DNA of 64,000 nucleotides from Aggregatilineales bacterium (lineage in GTDB: Bacteria > Chloroflexota > Anaerolineae > Aggregatilineales > Ch27): positions 1 to 64,000 of the forward strand of contig JARKNX010000059.1 in assembly GCA_029976025.1 (NCBI GenBank), in the 5' to 3' direction. The position numbers were made by a program, and so were the translations under genes. Of the stretch, positions 27,985-34,479 are shown in pieces. The notes beneath the pieces were generated by a model. The model worked only from the letters and a program-made list of their open reading frames with translations, made no database searches and was not told the DNA's origin. Every line of letters begins with the position of its first letter. Positions within the stretch are counted from its first letter, which is position 1.

Positions 27985-28887
27985 ATGACATCCTGGGATC
28001 GCATTGAGAGACTGCTGGGCAAAGACGCTCTGGAATATCTGGCCGGGATGACGGTCGGCATCGCTGGACTTGGCTCCGGCGGCGGCTTCGTGGCTGAGAG
28101 CCTGGCTATGAGCGGCGTGGGCGGTTTTGTCCTGATCGACGATGATGTGCTGGAAGCGGCCAATGTGGTGCGCCATGTTGGCGATTTGCGCGACGTGGGC
28201 CGCCCCAAGGTGGAAGTTGCCGCCACCCTGATCCGCGCCCGCAACCCGGCGGCCCGCGTGACAGCGGTGCAGGGCCGGGTGGAGGACCATCTGGACCGGC
28301 TGTCCGGGGTGAATCTGGTTGTGGTGGGCGTGGATGGCGAGCGGGCCAAGTATGCCATCAACCGGACATGCCTGGCCCTGGGCGTGACTGCGGTCTATGC
28401 CGGCGTCTATGAGCGTGGCGAAGGGGGCGACGTCGTCGTGATCTCTCCGGCGGACCCGCAAGGCCCCTGTTACGCCTGCTGGGCGGACAGCCTGCGCGAA
28501 GGAATCGTGGATCCCGGCGGCGAGGACCTGGACTATGGTATGATTGGGCCAGACGGCACGCTGGAGGCTGAGCCGGGCCTGTGGCTACATGTGGTGCGCG
28601 TGGCGGCGGTCCAGGCCGACCTGGCCCTGAACGAGCTGCTGCGCGGGACTGACCAGTACCACGCCATGCCCGGCAATACCGTCATTCTGGCTAACCGTCC
28701 GCTGGAGATTTTCACCGGCCATATCACGCCGCCTTACGGGGCGGAGTGGCTTCAGATCGCTCGCGACCCGGGCTGTATGGAATGCGGTCAGCGCGACCGT
28801 TTGCAGGATCAGGAAATTGAGCCGGATGAGCAGATAAGCCTTGACCAGTTGATGAGCGATTCAGGTATTACGTATACAGAACAGTAA
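27985..28887 (+). CDS. ThiF/MoeB/E1-like ubiquitin-activating (adenylating) enzyme
   Basis: LAGMTVGIAGLGSGGGFVAESLAMSGVGGFVLIDDDVLEAANVVRHVGDLRDVGRPKVEVAATLIRARNP; Zn ligands CYAC...CMEC. RBS-like GGTAAGG before ATG 27985; the track start 27814 overlaps the upstream gene. Confidence 0.95.
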   Translation: MTSWDRIERLLGKDALEYLAGMTVGIAGLGSGGGFVAESLAMSGVGGFVLIDDDVLEAANVVRHVGDLRDVGRPKVEVAATLIRARNPAARVTAVQGRVEDHLDRLSGVNLVVVGVDGERAKYAINRTCLALGVTAVYAGVYERGEGGDVVVISPADPQGPCYACWADSLREGIVDPGGEDLDYGMIGPDGTLEAEPGLWLHVVRVAAVQADLALNELLRGTDQYHAMPGNTVILANRPLEIFTGHITPPYGAEWLQIARDPGCMECGQRDRLQDQEIEPDEQISLDQLMSDSGITYTEQ

Positions 28888-28911
28888 ATGGCGTAAACGG
28901 AGACATAGCTC

Positions 28912-29235
28912 GTGACCGACCATCCCGACAACAGGAATCCGAACCTTCCTGAGGAAGACGACCGGCCCATCGATCAGCCCGCAGCGGGCGGGCCTGACCT
29001 GACCGTCGAATCGAACGCGGCCCCGCCGATAGAAGTCCCGGAGGAGGCCCGCATGGCCGACCGGCTGGAGCGGCTGGGCGGCGAGCCAGCCCCGGCCATC
29101 TCTCCGGAGGAGTTCGCCCGCTTGCAGCAGTCCGGGCAGATCCATATCGATTCGCGCGGGCGCGTCCAGACCAGCCGCCGCGAGGAGACCGACGCCGGTA
29201 TGAGCCTGCGCAAGCGCCGCGCCTGGTACGCCTGA
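28912..29235 (+). CDS. Hypothetical small polar protein (GTG start), downstream of E1 gene
   Basis: 107 aa, Pro/Glu/Asp-rich N-terminus; same strand with 24 nt gap after E1. Confidence 0.55.
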   Translation: MTDHPDNRNPNLPEEDDRPIDQPAAGGPDLTVESNAAPPIEVPEEARMADRLERLGGEPAPAISPEEFARLQQSGQIHIDSRGRVQTSRREETDAGMSLRKRRAWYA

Positions 29236-29250
29236 TCCGGCGCTGGCGCT

Positions 29251-30465
29251 ATGGTCAACGCACCTTTCCCCGATCTGGAGCAGCGCCGCGCGGCGCGGGG
29301 GGAGGCGCTGCGCCGCGACGGAGTCCCCCTCTCGGACGCGCTGGCCGCGGCATTCCTGAAAGTGCCGCGACATCTGTTCGTGCCCGGCGTCTATCTGGAT
29401 GCCGTGTATCGCGACCAGCCCATCGTCACCCGCCGCGATAAAGACGGCGTGCCACTGGGCGGGTCTACCCAGCCCTCCTGGATGGCTTTCACGCTTGACG
29501 CGCTGGAGCTTCAGCCGGGGCAGCGGGTGCTGGAGATCGGCACGGGCACGGGCTACAACGCCGCGCTGCTGGCCGAGCTTGTCGGCCCGGAAGGGAAAGT
29601 CACCAGCATCGAGACGGACGAGGAGACTGCTGAGGCGGCCCGGGCGCATCTGGACCGGGCCGGCTACAGCCGCGTGGAGATCGTGCTGGCCGACGGCGCC
29701 CTGGGCCACGCCGATGGCGCGCCTTACGACCGGATTATCTCGACCGTCAGCGTGTGGGACCTGCCCACCCCCTGGCCCGCCCAGCTCGCGGAGGACGGCA
29801 TCCTGGTCACGGCCCTGACTACCTTCGGCATTCAGTTCAGCGTTGCCCTGGGGAGGCGGCCCGGCGCGGCCCGGCGCGGCGATCTGGTCAGCCGCAGCCT
29901 GTTCCCGATCCGCGCCGTCTCAATCAAGGGGCAGGCGGCCGGCCCGGAACGTTATATCCGGATTCCCGCTTCGGCCATGCAGATAGACTTCATGAGCGAG
30001 GCGCGCATGGACGCCGCCGGGCTGCACACCCTCTTTTCCTCCGATTACGACCTGACTCAGTTTTCGGCTGATATAGGGCGGCACAACCTGGGGATGTTCA
30101 GCTACTACCTGCTGTTTTTCTGCCCGCCCGGCTACGAATTTGTGACCTATGCCGTGGAAGAAGGCCAGTTGGCCTACGGGATGCAGGGGATCGGCTGGGG
30201 GATTGTCAGCCCGACCAGCGCCGCCTTCGTCCCTTACGGAGACGAGCGGCTCATCCACCTGTTCGGGAGCGGCGAGGCGGGTTACCTGCTGGATACGCTG
30301 GCCCGGCAGTGGGATGCCGCCGGGCGGCCCGACCTCTCCCGCTGCCGGATGCACATCACGCCGGCGGGCGCCCGGCCGGCCCTGCCAGCGGAGCCGGAAG
30401 CTGTCGTGCGCGTCGTCGCCCAGCCCGCGCATACCTACACGCTGTGGATCGATCCGGCGCTGTAG
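29251..30465 (+). CDS. Protein-L-isoaspartate O-methyltransferase-like (PCMT fold) protein with extra C-terminal domain
   Basis: GGSTQPSWMAFTLDALELQPGQRVLEIGTGTGYNAALLAELVGPEGKVTSIETDEETAEAARAHLDRAGYSRVEIVLADGALG...APYDRIISTVSVWDLPTPWPAQLAEDGILV. Confidence 0.88.
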   Translation: MVNAPFPDLEQRRAARGEALRRDGVPLSDALAAAFLKVPRHLFVPGVYLDAVYRDQPIVTRRDKDGVPLGGSTQPSWMAFTLDALELQPGQRVLEIGTGTGYNAALLAELVGPEGKVTSIETDEETAEAARAHLDRAGYSRVEIVLADGALGHADGAPYDRIISTVSVWDLPTPWPAQLAEDGILVTALTTFGIQFSVALGRRPGAARRGDLVSRSLFPIRAVSIKGQAAGPERYIRIPASAMQIDFMSEARMDAAGLHTLFSSDYDLTQFSADIGRHNLGMFSYYLLFFCPPGYEFVTYAVEEGQLAYGMQGIGWGIVSPTSAAFVPYGDERLIHLFGSGEAGYLLDTLARQWDAAGRPDLSRCRMHITPAGARPALPAEPEAVVRVVAQPAHTYTLWIDPAL

Positions 30466-30501
30466 CGGCCCCCACGCCCCGCTGACAGACCGCGAAAATA
30501 C

Positions 30502-30540
30502 CCGCCGCCGGGGAGGGCTTTTCAGCTTTTCCCGGGCGGC
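30502..30540. terminator. Possible bidirectional terminator between convergent genes
   Basis: CCGCCGGGGA...TTCCCGGGCGG pairing with T-rich stretches between convergent CDS ends. Confidence 0.4.
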
Positions 30541-30555
30541 CCTGCCGTTCTGCCA

Positions 30556-31308
30556 TCAGTCCTCGCGCAGGACGCCCAGCCCCAGCAGCAGCCCGATCGC
30601 GCCGAAGCCCAGCGCCAGCGCTCCGGCAAGCGGCCGCCGCTCCCGCAGCAAGCGCAGCCCGCCCACCGCCAGCACTCCACCCGCGGCCAGGTCCGCCTGC
30701 TGGACGATCGCGTCGGCTTCCTGCGGCGTCCGCCCGCGCAGGACCAGGCCCCACTTGAGCAGCGCGCCGCCGTCCAGGCCGGGGTAGGGGAGCAGGCCGA
30801 TCAGGTTGCTGGCGTTGACGGCGGCGGCGACTCCGGCCAACTCTCGCGCTGCCGAGCCGGGGCGCGCTTTGCTGCGCAGCCACAGACTGAAGATCAGCCC
30901 CTTCAGGTTCCAGACCGGCCCGCCCAGCGCCCGGAAGAAATGCTTCCACGGCAGCACGCGCAAATCGTTGGTGAAGTACACGATGCGCGGTATGCCGCCC
31001 AGCACGACCATCTCATCCATCGGCGCGCCGACCAGCCGGGCGCAGAATGCGTGGGCGAAGCTGTGCCCCCACGCGATGCCGGCGGCCACGACTGCGCCCG
31101 CGGCGCCGATGGCGACTCGCGCCGGCCAGGGATGGGCCGGCTGACGCTTCCCTACCAGCCAGGTGATCGCTGCCCACAGGCCCGGCACGATGACCGGCAG
31201 CGACCGCGCGCCGCACCAGTAGACCGGCGTGCCCAGGAAGGAGAACAGCGCCACGCGATGGGGGTTCCGCGTGGCCGGTTGGAGATCGGTTGGCAGCAGC
31301 GGAGACAT
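30556..31308 (-). CDS. Site-2-protease/M50-like membrane protein with altered HExxH
   Basis: GHSFAHAFCARLVG (HExxH position reads HSFAH) and NLIGLLPYPGLDGGALLKWG (third M50 motif). Confidence 0.75.
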   Translation of the reverse strand: MSPLLPTDLQPATRNPHRVALFSFLGTPVYWCGARSLPVIVPGLWAAITWLVGKRQPAHPWPARVAIGAAGAVVAAGIAWGHSFAHAFCARLVGAPMDEMVVLGGIPRIVYFTNDLRVLPWKHFFRALGGPVWNLKGLIFSLWLRSKARPGSAARELAGVAAAVNASNLIGLLPYPGLDGGALLKWGLVLRGRTPQEADAIVQQADLAAGGVLAVGGLRLLRERRPLAGALALGFGAIGLLLGLGVLRED

Positions 31309-31383
31309 CGCTCGCCTCCTGTTGATCAGGCATCTTTATCTTCAGTGTATCACGACTTCCGGGGCGGGGCGGGGTGAGATGGC

Positions 31384-32505
31384 TCAGCGCGGCAGGCGCA
31401 TCATCTCTTCGTAGACGGCGACTGTCCGGGCCGCGATCTGGGCCTGGGTATAGTACGACTGGACTCTCTCGCGCCCTCTGCGGGCGAGGTCCAGCCGCAG
31501 CTCGTCATCCTGAATCAGGCGGCACAGGGCATATCCCAGCGCCGTGGCGTCCCCTTCTGGCACGACGAGGCCGGCGTCCCCGATCACTTCCGGGATGGCG
31601 CCGCAGTCAGACCCGATCGGGGTCACGCCGCAGGCCATCGCCTCCACCAGGACGCGGCCAAACTGCTCCTTCCAGTTGGGGCGGGTGAGCGACGGCACGA
31701 TCAGGATATCGAGCTGGCGGTAGAAGACGGGCATCTGCATACTGGGGATCTGGCCCATGAAGGTCACCCGCTCGCGCAGGTTCAGCTCATCCACGAGCGC
31801 CTCCAGCGCCGGCTGTTCTGGCCCGCTGCCGACGATATCCAGCCGCCAGTTACCCTGGCAGAAGCGCTCCTCCTGAATCAGGCTCAGCGCCTGCAGCAGC
31901 ACATCGACGCCCTTCTCCGGCACCAGCCGCCCGACAAAGCCCAGCGCTCGCGTCCGTCCGGTGACGGGCCGTGTGGGCGGGCGGAACAGGTCAATATCCA
32001 CGCCGAACTGCGGGATCACGGCCAGCGGGCCGGCGTAGCCTTTCTCCCGCCAGACCGCCGCCGCGCTTTCCGTGCCCATGAGGGCGTAATCCACGTGGCG
32101 CAGGGTCCACCATTCGCCTATGGCGAACGGCGGCGGGTAGCCCCGCCGGATATTCTGCCAGCTAAAGAACAGGCTGCGCGCGCCGGCTCGCCGCGCCTGG
32201 CGCAGGGCCAGCCAGGTCGCCAGGTTGTACGGCTCTTCATCAATATGGACGATATCGGGGGGCGGGTCGAACCAGCGGTCCAGGCCGGGGTAATGATGCA
32301 GGTGGTAGTGCCCGTTCAGGCGGATGGGGGTAACGGCCAGCCGGTAGCCGTCCGTGTAGGAGCGTTCCAGCGCCAGCTCACCGCGTTCATCCCGCCAGGT
32401 GGGCGGGACGACCACCGTCAGATCGACGCCCAGCCGGGCGATCTCCTCCAGTTTGCGCTGGTAGATGCCGACGATGCAGGCTTTGGAAAGCATCAAAACC
32501 CGCAT
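31384..32505 (-). CDS. Glycosyltransferase family 4
   Basis: MRVLMLSKACIVGIYQRKLEEIARLGVDLTVVVPP...LGFVGRLVPEKGVDVLLQAL...QFGRVLVEAMACGVTPIGSDCGAIPEVIGDAGLVVPEGD. The longer track start (32742) runs through a repeat. Confidence 0.93.
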   Translation of the reverse strand: MRVLMLSKACIVGIYQRKLEEIARLGVDLTVVVPPTWRDERGELALERSYTDGYRLAVTPIRLNGHYHLHHYPGLDRWFDPPPDIVHIDEEPYNLATWLALRQARRAGARSLFFSWQNIRRGYPPPFAIGEWWTLRHVDYALMGTESAAAVWREKGYAGPLAVIPQFGVDIDLFRPPTRPVTGRTRALGFVGRLVPEKGVDVLLQALSLIQEERFCQGNWRLDIVGSGPEQPALEALVDELNLRERVTFMGQIPSMQMPVFYRQLDILIVPSLTRPNWKEQFGRVLVEAMACGVTPIGSDCGAIPEVIGDAGLVVPEGDATALGYALCRLIQDDELRLDLARRGRERVQSYYTQAQIAARTVAVYEEMMRLPR

Positions 32506-32669
32506 ACATCCTCCCACAGGTTCTTTCCGCGAATAGTACTGATGGCCTAGAGTATACCCGCCGTCGGGCGAAATTACCCTGATCCCGGCGAATGATAATG
32601 GATATCGGTTGAACTGGGCGCTGACGTCACCTTTATCCCCGGCCATGCGGCCCATATGACCCTGTGGCT

Positions 32670-32739
32670 GGCCCCTTTCTCCTCCGCCAGCGGCGTGTGC
32701 TTCCCTCTCCGCCAGCGGAGAGGGACCGAGGGTGAGGTT
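32670..32739. repeat. Dispersed member of the GGTGAGGTT / CCCTCTCCG-hairpin repeat family
   Basis: GCCCCTTTCTCCTCCGCCAGCGG...CCCTCTCCG-CCAG-CGGAGAGGG...GGGTGAGGTT. Confidence 0.7.
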
Positions 32740-32820
32740 CAATGTTAGGCCGGAGAATCAAACCTGCCCCTCGCGAGGGGGGCGAGGGGCAGGCAGATCA
32801 GGGAAACAAGTCAGGACAGA

Positions 32821-33231
32821 TTATCCTTCGATCTTCTTGATCGGGATATTCAGCGGGCGCGCCTCCGGCGCCTTGGGCAGGGTCAGCGTCAGGATGCCGT
32901 TAGTGAAGACAGCTTCGACGTTGTCCGCCTCAATCGGGACGTTGAGGCGCAGGCGGCGCTGGAAGCGGCCTTCCGCTGCCCGCTCGTGAATGAGGTAATG
33001 CACGTTCTCAATGCGGTTCTTGAACTCACCCTGGATGGAGAGCACGTCGTCTTCCAGATTGATGGTGATGTCGTCCGGGTTCAGGCCGGGGACCGACGCC
33101 GTGATCACGAAGGCGTCATCAGTCTCGTAGGCATCGAGCGGCAGGCGATAGGTGCAGCACCCCCCGCTCAGGGCCGGGTCGTCGTTGTGCATAAGGGTGC
33201 GCCAGGGGCTGCGGCGGATCATCATAGTCAT
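32821..33231 (-). CDS. Hsp20/alpha-crystallin small heat shock protein
   Basis: YETDDAFVITASVPGLNPDDITINLEDDVLSIQGEFK...GRFQRRLRLNVPIEADNVEAVFTNGILTLTLPKAPEARPLNIPIK. Confidence 0.96.
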   Translation of the reverse strand: MTMMIRRSPWRTLMHNDDPALSGGCCTYRLPLDAYETDDAFVITASVPGLNPDDITINLEDDVLSIQGEFKNRIENVHYLIHERAAEGRFQRRLRLNVPIEADNVEAVFTNGILTLTLPKAPEARPLNIPIKKIEG

Positions 33232-33405
33232 GGGTTATTCCTCCTGAAAGCAGGTCTCTTTAATTTGGCTCACGATACACCGTATGAGGGTGCAGTTTTT
33301 AATCCTGCCCACAGGATAACCGGGGTGTATTAGAAGTGTGTAGACGCCGTATAGGAGATGTGTAAAAACGGCGTAGATGTTTTATAAGAAGCCTCCGCCG
33401 GGCGG

Positions 33406-33747
33406 CTACTGAGCCGGGGGCGATTCCGGGTCATCGCCGGAGGGGTCGTTGGAGGGGTAGCCGAGGCTGGACAACAGATGGTCCGCGACCAGGCGCAGCC
33501 GGGCCGCGCTGGCAAGCTCAAATTCCGCCCGCATCCGATCGCCCGGGCCCAGGGCGCTCGCCTGTTCTTCCATCTCGCTGGCCCGGGTTTCTAGCTCCCG
33601 GATCAGCGCCGCGATACGCGTATCATTGGCGCCTTCATTTTCGGCCCAGTCAAAGCTGCTCGCCAGAAAGTCGCAGTTATAGTCCATTTTCTGACCTGCG
33701 TGCGCGATGCACATAGTGTTGACAGGAGGTGGCGTAGCCGGAGACAC
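33406..33747 (-). CDS. Hypothetical protein (start uncertain)
   Basis: 113 aa with helical core ALIRELETRASEMEEQASALGPGDRMRAEFELASAARLRLVADHLLSSLGY. Confidence 0.5.
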   Translation of the reverse strand: MSPATPPPVNTMCIAHAGQKMDYNCDFLASSFDWAENEGANDTRIAALIRELETRASEMEEQASALGPGDRMRAEFELASAARLRLVADHLLSSLGYPSNDPSGDDPESPPAQ

Positions 33748-33816
33748 TCAGCAGAGGCGACGTTACCATGAATTATAGCATGCCTTTTAAGCATATGTCA
33801 ATTATTTATATATCTT

Positions 33817-34479
33817 TTATAATATTGAAGAGAAGGCATGAGGGGCCGCCAGGACCCGCCGCAGCCGCGCCTCCAGCTCGGCCAGCATCAGAGCTGTCGC
33901 CCCCCACACGATCTGCCCCTCCACGTCGTAATAGGGCACCTCAAGATCGATGCCGCGCAGGTGCATCCGGGTCTCTTTCTTGCGGGCCGGGTCCAGCAGG
34001 GCGTCCAGCGGCATTTCCAGCAGCGCGGCGACCTCTTCCGGGCCGGGCGTGAAGGCCGGCCGCCAGGGGAGCGCGCCCACTACCGGCGTGACCAGGAAGT
34101 TGCTCGGCGGGATATACACCGGCGCAAGCTGCCCCAGGATGCTCACCGGCTCCTGACACACGCCGATTTCTTCGCACGCTTCGCGCAGGGCGGCGGCGAC
34201 GCTGTCGGCATCGCCCGGCTCGACCGCGCCACCGGGGAAGGCGATCTGGCCGGAATGGACGCCGGGATCGGGCGTGCGCTGGATCAGGACAGTTGTCAGT
34301 GACTCAGCCAGCGGGTAGAGCAGGATCAGCACAGCGGCCGGGCGGGCTGTGCGACCGGGTGGGGCCACGCGCGGAATCAGCGGGCGGACGTGCAGCGGCG
34401 CCCAGGCCGCCTCCACGTCGAAGGAGGGCAGCGCCAGCGCGGCCCGGACATGGGCGAGGGTGATGCCGGGCGAGATCAT
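33817..34479 (-). CDS. NUDIX hydrolase (CoA pyrophosphatase-like)
   Basis: Nudix box GGAVEPGDADSVAAALREACEEIGV preceded by SGQIAFP. Confidence 0.93.
   Translation of the reverse strand: MISPGITLAHVRAALALPSFDVEAAWAPLHVRPLIPRVAPPGRTARPAAVLILLYPLAESLTTVLIQRTPDPGVHSGQIAFPGGAVEPGDADSVAAALREACEEIGVCQEPVSILGQLAPVYIPPSNFLVTPVVGALPWRPAFTPGPEEVAALLEMPLDALLDPARKKETRMHLRGIDLEVPYYDVEGQIVWGATALMLAELEARLRRVLAAPHAFSSIL

Noticed and set aside
26934-28361. 475-aa antisense ORF over JAB/TM/E1
   Set aside because: Same shadow-ORF reasoning; E1 motifs on the sense strand.
25915-28887. Classifying the E1/E2/JAB operon as CBASS or as pupylation
   Set aside because: No CD-NTase, effector, Pup, PafA, Dop or proteasome genes visible nearby; only the E1/E2/JAB logic is shared with CBASS.
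29861-29883. GGCCCGGCGC x2 short tandem duplication
   Set aside because: Two-unit GC-rich repeat inside the PCMT-like CDS; likely simple sequence chance.
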